A DNA stretch of 64,000 nt from Costus lasius (taxonomy: Eukaryota; Streptophyta; Magnoliopsida; Zingiberales; Costaceae). Position 1 is the stretch's first letter, and each line of letters starts with the position of its first letter. The DNA lies in contig CM050449.1 of the NCBI GenBank assembly GCA_027563935.2, forward strand, positions 13,468,501-13,532,500, given 5' to 3'. The notes below the pieces were generated by a model. It did not search any database. It saw only the letters and a program-made list of their open reading frames with translations, and had not been told where the DNA came from. A program made the translations under genes and the position numbers. Positions 21,799-33,217 of the stretch are shown here, piece after piece.

Positions 21799-23161
21799 TG
21801 TCAGGCCTGGTTCGGCCGGTTCAGCCCAAAGCCTATTGGGCCTGATCCAAACCCAAGCCCACAAGGAGAAGCCCGGTCGACAGAGATGTTTGACCCAAAT
21901 CAGGAGAGCAACGCGAGCATTGTCTTCGCGAGCGCTGCCGAGTCAGCGACACGCGCGGGTGTGGCGCGTGCGACGACACCGTCTCCTCCGAACGATTCGG
22001 ACGGAGACGATGCTGGTGGCGGAAGACGCGGAGCTGGGCGACGTTCGCGGCGGACGCGGTCGGAGGCGTCGAGCGGTTCCAGCGGCACAGACGGAATCCT
22101 CAGACGGAGACGCGGACTTCTCGGACACGGACACGCGAAGGACGCGGAGCTGGAGACGACGCGGGCAGATCGCGCGGACAGGCGGAGGCTGCGGAGGAGT
22201 CGGGCGCAGATGAAAGCTCCGGACGCAGCTTAAAGTGGAGACGACAAGACGAGGTCTTCGCCGAAGATCTCGGACGGGACTGGAAGACGCGGTTCCTCTC
22301 GCTATAAGAGGCGCGGCTGGAGGACGAGTTCGGGGTGCACAGAGGGCGACACCACAGGGAGCGTCGGGGAGCAACTCCACCAGCGACAGCGAGGGCGCCG
22401 TCGCCTCTTCCAGAGCAAGGCTCTGATGCCGCCAGGGGCGAAGGTCGGTGCGCAGGTGCCGACGAGCGAAAGAGAGAGAAACAGAGTGAATGTAACCGGC
22501 GTCTAGGGAGACGACCGGCGAGAGAGGATGGGGCACCGACGACGGTGGTCGTCGGCGTCGAGAGGAGAGGCTTGTAAGTCTTCTTCAAGGAATAAACGAA
22601 GCTTTACTTTCCATCTCTTTCCCCTGTTCTACGACGACGGGAGGCGGCGGCCTTCCCCTTGTTCCAGTGGACTCCAGAGCGCGGCGGCGCTCGGCAGAAG
22701 CAATGACGCGGCGACGTCGTGCGTCGCGAGGAAGAAGACGACTCGGCATTCGAGGCGAGTCAACGAAGCGGCAGTCAACGATCGATTTCGCGTTCGAAAT
22801 CGAATTCGGGACGCTGACGTCAGGCGGACGTCAACGTGCAAAATCGAAGCGGCAAAATTCGGCGCGACGAGATTTTGATCGAGGGCTGACGTCACGCCGA
22901 CGTCAGCAAGGGCATGATTTTGACTTCGGTCAAAATCAGAGAGAAGAGGTATTTCCAAATTAGGGTTTGCTTCCGAACTTTCCTAATTAGGGTTAGGGTT
23001 CTGAGCGACTTTGTAATTTGGGGATAAAAATTAATCGGGAGTTAGGGTTTTCTAATTTAAGGCCGGAAACCCTAGAGTGAGTTGCGTTCCGGTATTCCGC
23101 CGGACGGCCCTGAGACAACGGATAAGCGTTGTTTTCAGGCCGATCCGACCGGGGCGTGACA
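21799..23161 (+). repeat. 5' LTR (1363 bp)
   Basis: GC-rich LTR with a TATA-like CTATAAGAGG at about 22303-22312 and TGACGTCA palindromes near 22816 and 22888. Near-identical to 23830-25194. The many frames on both strands across it reflect high GC content and are not genes. Confidence 0.85.
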
Positions 23162-23267
23162 ACAGGTATCAGAGCTAAAGATTCAGCCATGATGGTGAAT
23201 CAGGAAGATCCGAGAGGGAGCAACATCACTACCGGCGACGAGGAGCGTCGTCCTTCCAGGGCAGGGG

Positions 23268-23610
23268 CCCTGATGCCAACACTAGGGTGTGTTGATGCCA
23301 ATGTCTAAGAGCATTGATGCCGATGTCAGGGACGTCGATGCCGATGTCTGGGGACATCGAGGGAGAACTCTATAAGAGCTCAGTGATTGTAACAAACAGC
23401 AAGATCACTTCCCGGAGCAGGGGGCTCTGATGCCAACACTAGGGCGTGTTGATGCCAATGCATAGCATTGATGCCAACATTAGGGCGTGTTGATGCCAAC
23501 ACCAGGGCGTGTTGATGCCAATGCATAGCATTGATGCCAACACCAGGGGGCGTTGATGCCGGCGCCAGGGGCGTCGATGCCGGTGTCAGGGGACATCGAG
23601 GTTCAGCTGA
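23268..23610 (+). repeat. Minisatellite in the internal region
   Basis: Imperfect short units around TTGATGCCAA and CAC[T/C]AGGGCGTG repeat many times between the primer site and the polypurine tract. They form most of what lies between the LTRs apart from the ends. Confidence 0.75.
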
Positions 23611-23829
23611 GTTCAGCAAATATGGTGAAGCAAGATTATTGTGGGCCCATGACCCACAGGTCCAAAATTATCCTTGACAAGTTTGTTGATGCAGGTTGCT
23701 ATAAGCATGGTGCAGCAAACATTCATCATCAGACTGGAGATAGAAGATGGAGGACTTCGAACATTGGAGGGCCAGTGTTCAACTTGCATCGAACATCGAG
23801 GACGATGTTCAAATTAGGTGGGGGAGAAT

Positions 23830-25194
23830 TGTCAAGCCTGGTTCGGCCGGTTCAGCCCAAAGCCTATTGGGCCTGATCCAAACCCAAGCCCACAAGGAGA
23901 AGCCCGGTCGACAGAGATGTTTGACCCAAATCAGGAGAGCAACGCGAGCATTGTCTTCGCGAGCGCTGCCGAGTCAGCGACACGCGCGGGCGTGGCGCGT
24001 GCGACGACGCCGTCTCCTCCGAACGATTCGGATGGAGACGATGCTGGTGGCGGAAGACGCGGAGCTGGGCGACGTTCGCGGCGGACGCGGTCGGAGGCGT
24101 CGAGCGGTTCCAGCGGCATAGACGGAATCCTCAGACGGAGACGCGGACTTCTCGGACACGGACACGCGAAGGACGCGGAGCTGGAGACGACGCGGGTGGA
24201 TCGCGCGGACAGGCGGAGGCTGCGGAGGAGTCGGGCGCAGATGAAAGCTCCGGACGCAGCTTAAAGTGGAGACGACGAGACGAGGTCTTCGCCGAAGATC
24301 TCGGACGGGACTGGAAGACGCGGTTCCTCTCGCTATAAGAGGCGCGGCTGGAGGACGAGTTCGGGGTGCACAGAGGGCGACACCACAGGGAGCGTCGGGG
24401 AGCGACTCCACCAGCGACAGCGAGGGCGCCGTCGCCTCTTCCAGAGCAGGGCTCTGATGCCGCCAGGGGCGAAGGTCGGTGCGCAGGTGCCGACGAGCGA
24501 AAGAGAGAGAAACAGAGTGAATGTAACCGGCGTCTAGGGAGACGACCGGCGAGGGAGGGATGGGGGCACCGGCGACGGTGGTCGTCGGCGTCGAGAGGAG
24601 AGGCTTGTAAGTCTTCTTCAAGGAATAAACGAAGCTTCACTTTCCATCTCTTTCCCCTGTTCTACGACGACGGGAGGCGGCGGCCTTCCCCTTGCTCCAG
24701 CGGACTCTAGAGCGCGGCGGCGCTCGGCAGAAGCAACGACGTGGCGGCGTCGTGCGTCGCGAGGAAGAAGACGACTCGGCATTCGAGGCGAGTCAACGAA
24801 GCGGCAGTCAACGATCGATTTCGTGTTCGAAATCGAATTCGGGACGCTGACGTCAGGCGGACGTCAGCATGCAAAATCGAAGCGGCAAAATTCGGCGCGG
24901 CGAGATTTTGATCGAGGGCTGACGTCACGCCGACGTCAGCAAGGGCATGATTTTGACTTCAGTCAAAATCAGAGAGAAGAGGTATTTCCAAATTAGGGTT
25001 TGCTTCAGAACTTTCCTAATTAGGGTTAGGGTTCTGAGCGACTTTGTAATTTGGGGATAAAAATTAATCGGGAGTTAGGGTTTTCTAATTTAAGGCCGGA
25101 AACCCTAGAGTGAGTTGCATTCCGGTATTCCGCCGGACGGCCCTGAGACAACGGATAAGCGCTGTTTTCAGGCCGATCCGATCGGGGCGTGACA
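23830..25194 (+). repeat. 3' LTR (1365 bp)
   Basis: Direct copy of 21799-23161 with scattered substitutions. Its TATA-like box (about 24333-24342) could in principle fire into the downstream RPL26 fragment. Confidence 0.85.
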
Positions 25195-25642
25195 CTCGCG
25201 TGTCCTCCTCCCGAAAGAAGTCTAGGAAGGCCCACTTTACCGACCCTTCGAGCGTTCGCCGCGTGCTCATGAGCGCGCCGCTCTCCACCAACCGCCGCAA
25301 CAAGTACAGCGTCCGGTCCGTCGCCGTGCGCAAGGATGACGAGGTGCAGGTGGTGCGCGGCACTTACAAGGGCCGCGAGGGCATGTTGTGCAGATGTATC
25401 GCCGGAAGTGGATCATCCACATCGAGCGCATTACCCGCGAGAAGGTGAACGGATCCACTGTCAGTGTTGGCATCAATCCCTCTAAGGTCGTTATCACCAA
25501 GCTCAAGCTTGACAAGGACCGCAAGGTCCTCCTCGATCGCAAGGCCTGCGGTCGTGCTGCCGACAAGGCCATGGGCAAATTTACCGCCGATGAGGTCGCT
25601 GCCGCCGCAGCTGGTGCTCCGTCTCTCCAGGAGATCGATTGA

Positions 25643-27647
25643 TCACGTTGCTGCGATCCATGTTTGACGCGGTCGGGATCCTCCTTACTCAGCCTTATCC
25701 GGTTTCATCTCTTAATCTATTTGCTTTTTTATTTTTAGAATATCACATATGTTTTGGATCTTCAGATGCTGAGAAAAGTTTTGAATAGTGTTTTTCTTGT
25801 TTTTGGGATATTGAACTATTGTCTCTTTCTTATGTTAAGATCTCAGGCGGTCCTGAACTACTTAGTAAATTTCAAAAGCTCATTTGGATCTATGGATTTA
25901 TTATTTCCTTATTGCAGTTTCATGCAAAAAGTTATTAGTAGAATTGTATGTGTCGTCAGATTACTTTCTTCTGCGTAGAGGTTTCATGTTTGGTTCTTTG
26001 CTCGTCTTAATTCTAATATGGAAGCTCTTGGAAAGCAATGCATCTATCACTCGCTCGTCAAATTTGAGTAGTCATTATATTTAGATGAACCTTATTATTG
26101 ACCAAGGATGATCATTGTCATTTGATGAAGCTAATGGAACACTTTGAATTGTAATAGTTATTAATACTGACAGATTTTCTTGATTATGTAGTTTGCACAA
26201 AGCACTTTATTTGTTGCTGTGGTTTCAGATTTGTAATTCTCAAAAGGATTTTAGCTGTTTGTTAAATTCTATTGAATCTCTGCTCTATTTTCTGGTCAGT
26301 CCATTTATGAAAATTGTAAGATTTTCAAATATATGGTCATGGTGGATTCGAATCAAATATTTTGTCTGTATGGATGGGCTACTTAAGTGTTACGTTTTAC
26401 CTGCACAGCACAGTTTTTTCAAGATTATTCTATGTATGCAATGCACAAAACTTGATCACTACAAAGCTATGTGTTTTCATTTGTACGTTGTTGGAATAAT
26501 ATTAATATTAACAGAAAACCAGGAGATATCCTTTTTGATCTAGATTTAATATTTTGTTCTAAGTCGAATTTGATTCTTATGAGTTGGAGTAGGAATTAGA
26601 TATTCGGAAGAATCAGAAGAATGTGAGATCTTGATTGTTACTGGGATTATTCGGCTTGGATCTGCTGTGTGGAATTTAAACTTGTGAGGTACAAGAACTT
26701 TCATGATTCAAACTAAGGTTCTAACTTGTATTACTTGTAGGGCTCTTATTATCCTTGCAAAGTTATTACTAGATCATTGCAAATTTTACTGATTTTAGCA
26801 AGATTACCTATAGGAATTGTAACCCTTTCATGCTCTAGTATGTACATCATTTGTGGATTGTTCATGGAAAGGATCATAGCTCTGCCCTCCTATTCTATAG
26901 GCTAATGGGAATGCTTTTGGGCTTCTTCATGTTAGATTACAGAATGGTTGTTTTTTGTTTGATATTTCTATTTCTTTGTTCATTTCGTTTGCATGATGCC
27001 CTCATTGAATTGATTTCGTTTATGTGCTTGAATTTTGTCCTTTCTCAAAATGGTATTATGAGGGTATTCAGGATATAATTCAAATACCACATTTTGCCCA
27101 AGAAGTCATTAGGATTGTATATGATATGATGTTTAACCCTCAATGCACCAAGCAGTTTGTTTTGGTACAGGCTATAGTAATTTTTTTTCAGGATACAGGT
27201 TCTTCTAAACAGAGACGACAACAGAGCTGAAATGTTCCTCAGGTGTATAAATAACATCAATTATCCCAATTGATTTATAAATTAAGTATTTTTTTTAAAA
27301 AAAAGTAGATTGAGTTTAGTTCTCTTGAAAATTTAAATTGGGATTTTAGGGTGGATTAATAATTCTTTGACTCGACCTAATTATAAAAAAAATAAATTCA
27401 ATTTTTAGTTTCTCTTAGAAATCATCTGATATGGTGATCTAATGCAAGACAACTATTTCATTAGGTCAGATTATTGAAAATTTGGTTAGGCTCAAGGTTC
27501 AATCACATTAGATGATTTACCTATTTAAGTAATCTGATTTGACTTGGTTATTTTCATCAAATTATGTACTTGGGGTCAAGTTGTGTAATTGAACTACGCA
27601 ATTATTAGGTAGTTGGACTAATTTGTCACGGTCACCCAAAGGACTAA
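25643..27647. other. RPL26: RPL26 3' flank, AT-rich
   Basis: Sequence after the RPL26 stop, presumably its 3' UTR and intergenic DNA. Several short frames are scattered over it with no recognisable domain or splice structure. No repeat ends were seen before 27648. Confidence 0.4.
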
Positions 27648-28815
27648 GAGTGTGTTTGGCATAGCTGGAGCTGGAGCTTTTAGCTTCTGCTGATTAAGAA
27701 AGTGCTAATTGAAAAATAGCTGGCAGGAAAAGTTAAATAGTGTTTGGATAAAATATTGTGCTGGTCAGCAGCTGTTCTTGATTAGTTTGTATCATTGCCT
27801 TATGTCATTATTCTACCTCCTTTGTCATTGTTTGCGTTGTGCCCCAATTTTATCTTGATATCCTTGATTAGGTACTGTTAGCTTCCCTACTTCCACATGC
27901 TCCTATGCATACCAATCTTTGCAAAATTAACCCTAAAGTTGACAAATTTGTTCATAAATATTACTTTCTTGTCCATTGAACAAGTAGCTCTTTGAATCAT
28001 CAACTCAAATTCACAACTATTTCCCACAATGCAGGAGCTTTGTGATCACAAGGTTCACATTAATGATTAGCACACCTTTCACCTCCATCAGGTACTTACT
28101 TGCTCCTAAATTCAAATTCCATGTTCTTCATCTATCTCCTTCAAATAATCTGAATCTTTTGTTGCAAAGAGTGCTCTGTTCATTCTCGGGCATAATGAAG
28201 AGGATGGTGAAGGAAAGAGAAGAAGATAGAGCTAAAGCTACTGGAGTTCGATAGAGGCCCAAGTGGGTTTGAGCTAGCCTCAACTCCATCCAACATTTGC
28301 CTCCTCTATTGCTTTGAACACGAACGCAATAGATCTAGAAGACCAACACCTGCCTCCTCCATCCAACACTCCATTGGTAGCGTCGACAGATTGGCTTCAT
28401 CGGGAGGTGCAAAATCAGCAGTGGAGGAGGGTTTCAAACGTGTGCGAGAGGAGCAACGGGTTCCAGAAAGGCCTCATGCGAGCAGCGAGAGGAGTAAGGC
28501 TGTCTACAAGCGACGAGAGTGGAAATTCGGCAGTGAGGAGGAAGATCGGCAGCCATAGAGGAAGATTGAAGGTGCGGCGACCAAAGAAGAAGAGTGGTGG
28601 TGGTGTTGGTCCAGCAGTGAGAGCGTCACGTGCGAGGACGAGCCATGCGAGAGGAAAGTTTTTTTCCCAGGTTCCCAGAAGCAGCCATCAGACAACTTCT
28701 CCCCATCGTTGTAGCTTTTGGGTTTCGAACCGAGAAGTTATCCAAACACAACAGCTTCTCATTTTCAGCCATTTTGACCAGCAAAAGTCATTGACTAGCT
28801 GCGCCAAACGCACCC
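27648..28815. mobile_element. PIF/Harbinger-like non-autonomous DNA element (1168 bp)
   Basis: The left end GAGTGTGTTTGGC and the right end (reverse complement GGGTGCGTTTGGC) form terminal inverted repeats. TAA flanks both sides (27645-27647 and 28816-28818). Three-base TWA duplications with GGGTGYGTTTGG ends are typical of PIF/Harbinger and Tourist elements. It contains a 169-codon frame (28314-28823) without a recognised domain that runs out through the right TIR, so it is probably not a gene. Confidence 0.7.
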
Positions 28816-28881
28816 TAAATTGACTAAATTGTTTGATTCTGTTGGATTACTTAGCATGCATGAATGACTAGGTTGGGCTAC

Positions 28882-29657
28882 TTGATGGGGATCCGAACCC
28901 AATCCGACGGTCCAAGCGAACTCGAAGAAAACCAGCACGGCTTCAGGATTGATCCAGTTGCCAGCACTAATGACGACGTTGTTCTTGCACGTTTTACGAC
29001 GACAGCTGCCATTACACTGATGACATAAGTTACGATGACACCTACCATTATGACATTGATGACATGAGTTACCATTATGACATTGATCACACAAATTATG
29101 ATGACACCTAAATATTTTATTAATATTTTGTTATTGGACGGTCTGATCTTAGACACGTGTCACAATCTGATCCGTCCAAACAGCTTTAAATAGGTACATG
29201 TTGTAATGTAATAGACAGTCTAAAATGAAATCCAATTAACTTGTGTTCTTCTGTGTTGTGTTCCTATTTTGATTCGTCAGTTCACTATTTCTCTCTGCTA
29301 ACACCCCTACTAATTTCACCTCTCCCACATTTAATAGATCCTGGGAGTGCTTATCTCCACAACATAGAAACCCATCTCATACCGTGTACGCTGACGCCTA
29401 AATATTAATAAAATATTTAGACATCATCGTAATTCGTGTCATCAATGTCATAATGGTAGGTGTCATCGTAACTCGTGTCATCAATGTCATAATGGTAGGC
29501 GTAATCATAACTTGTGTCATTAGTGTAATGGCAATCGTCGTCGTAAAACGTGCAAGATCAACATTGTCATTAGTGCCAACGGCTGGATCAATCCAGAAGC
29601 TATGCTGGTTTTCTTCAATTTCACTTGGACCGTCAGATTGGATTTGGATCCCCATCA
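28882..29657. repeat. Inverted repeat, about 250-bp arms around a 266-bp spacer
   Basis: The left arm (about 28882-29128) begins TGATGGGGATCC and the right arm (about 29395-29657) ends GGATCCCCATCA. The arms pair along their length, with small internal tandem units of 'CATTATGACATTGATGACA' type. The spacer has a TATA-like TTTAAATAGG near 29188 and is itself repeated in inverse orientation at 32510-32735. Confidence 0.75.
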
Positions 29658-29711
29658 ATTCCCCGGGCTAGGGAGAATTCACCTCCGGTGAATGATGCTC
29701 GAGGTATTGCT

Positions 29712-31452
29712 CTAGAAGGTCTGTGCAAGTTCACGTAATTCTTCTTCTGGAATCCACACATTCTCTGTCTCTAGTTGATTTATCCACTTCACGAGATATC
29801 GGTGCTCTTGATTATCTGGATGGAAAATGATCTGATCATCGATGATGCACTCAACTATATGCTCTGAAGGGATGAGAACTGTGGGAAGCGGTGGCACAAC
29901 TATGTCGTCCATCTGATCTATCGGTGGATAATAGAGTGAGATGTCTTCAACATTGAAAATGACACTGATACCCAGAGTCTTTGGCAAGTCCACAACATAA
30001 GCATTATCACTTATTTTACGAGTAATCATATAGGACCTATACTTTTCGCATGCAACTTTTTAATAGATCCTAGGGGAAGTCTCTCAGCTCTCAATCTTAC
30101 CATCACTCTATCTCCCTCTTGAAAGGTGTGGAACCTATGATGCACTCAACTGTATGCTCTGAATGAGAACTTTGGGAAGCGGTGGCACAGTTATGTCGTC
30201 CATCTGATCTATCGGTGGATAATAGAGTGAGATGTCTTCAACATTGAAGATGACACTGATACCCAGAGTCTTTGGCAAGTCCACAACATAGGCATTATTA
30301 CTTATTTTACAAGTAATCATATAAGACCTATACTTTTTGCATGCAACTTTTTAATAGATTCTGGGGGAAGTCTCTCAGCTCTCAATCTTACCATCACTCT
30401 ATCTCCCTCTTGAAAGGTGTGGAACCTATGATGCTTATCAGCTAAGTTCTTGTACATGTCATTGCTACAGGAGATTTTGTGCCGGATTTTAGTATGGAGT
30501 TCTCGGATATGTCTAGCAAAGGCTTCGGCTGACTCGGAAGTACGAGAGGATGCTGGTAGAGGCAGTAGGTCAATAGGCTTATTGGGTTGCAGGCCAAGAA
30601 CAATCTGAAAAGGACTAAGACCAGTTGTTTTGTTCACAACACTATTGAATGCAAATTCAGCAGCAGGTAAAATCTGATCCCAGGTGGTGACATAGTCGCT
30701 TATAAGACATCTTAACAAATTTTCTAGACTTCTGTTGACCACTTTAGTTTGTCCGTCCGTTTGGGGGTGGTAAGCCGAGGAGAATTATAGTTTGGTTCCT
30801 AGTAAAGCTCACAAACTTTTTCAAAAAGAACTCACAAAACGTGGTTCCTAGTAAAGCCCACAAACTTTTCCAAAAAGAACTCACAAAGCGTATATCTCGT
30901 TCAGAAGTGATAGTCCGGGGTATGCTATGCAGACGAATAATTTCCTTAAAGAAAAGGGTAGTCACATGATAGGCATCTGTCGTCTTTTGGCACGGTATGA
31001 AATGGACCATCTTTGAAAAGCGGTCATCGACAACAAAAATGGAGTCATTACGGGCTCGGGTATGTGGCAAACCTAACACAAAATCCATACTAACGTCCTA
31101 CCAAGGGGCATAAGGTATAGGTAAAGGAGTATACAAGCTAGTATTATGTTTTTGAGTTTTCATGTGTTGACATATGCTACAGTATCTAACGATTCGTGCG
31201 ACATCTAAAGCAAGTCGTGGCCAATAGAATCTATCAGCCACCAAATAAGTGGTTCGGTCACGTTCGTGATGGCCGGCGATTCCCCAGCGTGAAATTCCCA
31301 AAAGAAAATCGCACATGGACAATCGAGGAATGCATAAGCGAGATCCATGGTATAGAAACCCGTCTCGCAACGTGAAACTAGGATCGTCGGGTTGATCGGT
31401 GGATAAACGACTATAAGTGTCGGCAAAATCGGGATAGTTGGGATAGACATTT
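29712..31452 (-). pseudogene. Chromovirus integrase and chromodomain fragment
   Basis: Minus strand from 31452: the end of the RNase H-integrase linker, an HHCC zinc-binding region (GHHERDRT...CSICQHMK), the integrase core (MDFVLGLP with the first Asp, [11 protein letters not shown] with the second, VNRSLENLL with the Glu), the C-terminal domain, and a chromodomain-like end (HRYLVKW...WIPEEEL) near 29730-29830. Several stops, frameshifts and two internal duplications break it. The chromodomain identifies a Ty3/gypsy chromovirus, which targets insertion through chromatin marks. It joins directly to an LTR at 31453, so gag, protease and RT are missing from this arm. Confidence 0.8.
29844..30432 (-). 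repeat. Tandem duplication, 295-bp period, in the integrase/chromodomain region
   Basis: The block starting GATGCACTCAACT at 29844 recurs at 30139 with few changes, so part of the integrase C-terminus is present twice. A shorter duplication of about 60 bp lies at about 30790-30890. Confidence 0.8.
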
Positions 31453-31770
31453 TGATGGAGGGGTAATAGGGAAAGAGGTCAAAAGTACTAGGGGATGACT
31501 ATTGGAACAAGTAATTAAAATCTTCTTAAGCAATATCAGTAAAGTAACAGGAGTTAAGCACTATCTAATCACACACAAATAACAAAGTGGTAGTATCTCT
31601 TAAGTTATGTGTGAATATAGGCCAAATACAAACTATAAAAATACGTAATAATACCGGGGTGAACAAAGCCAAAGAAGCTGGATTATCTCTTGGATTGGAT
31701 CAGCTACTCGCTATAAATGGGCTTGGGCTAGGTTCAAGCTGGATTGATAGATCTAAGCTTAGTATAATTT
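31453..31770 (-). repeat. Chromovirus LTR fragment, minus strand
   Basis: Reverse-complement match to 32893-33216. Its end (CCCTCCATCA on the minus strand) abuts mid-element sequence instead of a primer site, the mark of a deletion that joined the LTR to the integrase region. Confidence 0.7.
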
Positions 31771-32509
31771 TCTTTTCTTTTGTTTTTTGGTCGGTTTACT
31801 TGCCGACCAGTCTTCAGCGACGCCTTATGCCGAGCGGAACTCCAGTGGCTGGGGCAGGTCGACGATGGTGTGGAGGCAGAGTGGAGGAAGCCAATCGATT
31901 AAAGGCGGCGGGGGAAACTGGAGCGAGGCGGTGGGAGCAGGCTGGCGAAGTGGCAAGGTCGGCCGGCTGGGCAGGAGCGAACGTCGATCGACTCAGGCGG
32001 GCGGTGTAGGCGTGTCTCAGGGGTGGCGGCACAGAGGCTGGTGATGGCAGTTCGGTGAAGAGGCAGTGGGAACGGGTCGAAGAGGAAAGAGGGGTGGAGG
32101 CGGGGTGTAAGCTGGCGTCAAGGGTTTGGTGAAGACGACGCACGCGCGGGTATTGTGGCGGCTGGAGGTGGCGGGGCGTGGCAGAGGAACGACACGGGCG
32201 TTCGAGGAATAAAGATGGATGGAAGGGGACAAGCGATGGGAGCGACGATGACAGGTGACTATCAGGGCCCTTGAATCGCCGTTTCCTGCCGAGACGGAAA
32301 AACGTAGGGAGGGCGGAGGATGTCGGAGGGCGTCGTTGAGCGGAAACGGTGATAGAGAAGAAGAGGAGATAGTGGCGGGCGACGGTGGCAAACAGAGCTG
32401 AAGGGGAAGGCGTGCATGAGCGTTGACGGGGAAAGCGAGCCGCTGGTTGGAGGCTGGTACACGAGGGAGCACATTGAGGTTCTGGTTAAAGTGGAAGCGG
32501 AGGTGAAAT
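31771..32509. other. GC-rich insert of unknown origin
   Basis: Sharply more GC-rich than its surroundings, with several overlapping frames on both strands and no recognised domain. It lies between the minus-strand LTR fragment and an inverted copy of 29107-29332. It could be captured host DNA or part of another element. Confidence 0.4.
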
Positions 32510-32735
32510 GTGGGAGAGGTGAAATTGGTAGGGTGTTAGCAGAGAGAAACAGTGAACTCACGAATCAAAATAGGAACACAGCACAGAAGAACACAAGTTA
32601 ATTGGATTTCATTCTAGACTGTCTATTACATTATAATATGTACCTATTTAAAGCTATTTGGATGGATCAAATTATGACATGTGTTTAAAATCGGACCTTC
32701 TAATAACAAAATTTCAATAAAATATTTGGGAATTA
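32510..32735 (-). repeat. Inverted copy of 29107-29332
   Basis: Reverse complement of the spacer at 29107-29332, including TTTAAATAGG and the 'ACTTGTGTTCTTCTGTG' landmark, with point differences. It ends next to a primer-site-like TTGGTATCAAAGC at about 32739. Confidence 0.8.
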
Positions 32736-33216
32736 CACGCCCCAACTTGGTATCAAAGCAGGTTCGATTCCCTTAACCAAACGATGGTGATAACTACTAG
32801 ATCTTCCACTACCCACCAACCTCCTTCCCCTGAACGAGTCTCTACCAGTGAACCTGATCAGTTAGCTACACTCATGGCACAAATATGACTATTTTGTGCC
32901 ATTAGTGTAGTTAGATCCATCAGTCCAGCTTGGATCCAGCCCAAGCCCATTTATAGCAAATAGCTGATCCAGTCCAAGAGATAATCCAGCTTCTTTGGCT
33001 TCGTTCACCCAGGTATTATTGCGTATTTTTATAGATCGTATTTGACCTATATTCACGCACAACTTAAGTGATCCTGCCACTTTGTTATTTATGTGTGATT
33101 AGATAGTGCTTATCTCCTATTACTTTACTGGTATTGCTTAAGGAGATTTTAATTACTTGTGCCAATAGTCATCCCCTAGTACTTTTGACCCACTTTCCCT
33201 ATTACCCCTCCATCAA
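32736..33216 (+). repeat. Duplicated primer-site/gag start and partial chromovirus LTR
   Basis: About 32737-32890 repeats 33218-33370 (primer site GGTATCAAAGCAGG and the gag start). A partial LTR ending CCCTCCATCA at about 33216 follows, and after it comes a second primer site GATACCAAAGCAGG of initiator tRNA-Met type. The LTR is truncated at its left end. Confidence 0.65.
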
Positions 33217-33217
33217 C

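Larger units (their letters stand above)
21799..25194 (+). mobile_element. Non-coding LTR retrotransposon inserted in RPL26
   Basis: Two direct LTRs (21799-23161 and 23830-25194) start TGTCA and end TGACA. They enclose only 668 bp with a primer site (GGTATCAGAGC near 23166, initiator tRNA-Met type) and a polypurine tract (GGTGGGGGAGAA before 23830). The flanking duplication is CTCG (21795-21798 and 25195-25198), with the fifth base differing. There is no gag or pol, so it depends on a partner element. The same family recurs at 57004-60128 on the other strand. Confidence 0.9.
21782..25642 (+). pseudogene. RPL26: Ribosomal protein L26 gene, triply disrupted
   Basis: RPL26 (uL24) is a component of the cytosolic 60S subunit. 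The start MKYNPR is at 21782-21798. An LTR retrotransposon then interrupts codon 6, and the rest resumes at 25195 with [46 protein letters not shown] one-base deletion near 25383-25386 shifts the frame. The following VYRRKW-type segment, [29 protein letters not shown] and a tail ending at TGA 25640-25642 are in another frame. Apart from these events the codons match the family closely and no intron is needed. A MULE separates the coding start from its promoter at 14381-14449. No product can be made from this copy as it stands; another RPL26 copy must exist elsewhere. Confidence 0.9.

Noticed and set aside
21943..22588. Long minus-strand and plus-strand frames in the GC-rich LTR (and the same at 23974-24640, 57643-58329, 59550-60005)
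   Set aside because: They occur in all frames of a GC-rich LTR, differ between the LTR copies, and have no recognisable domain.
28314..28823. 169-codon frame in the PIF-like element
   Set aside because: It lacks any transposase or Myb-like motif and runs through the right TIR.
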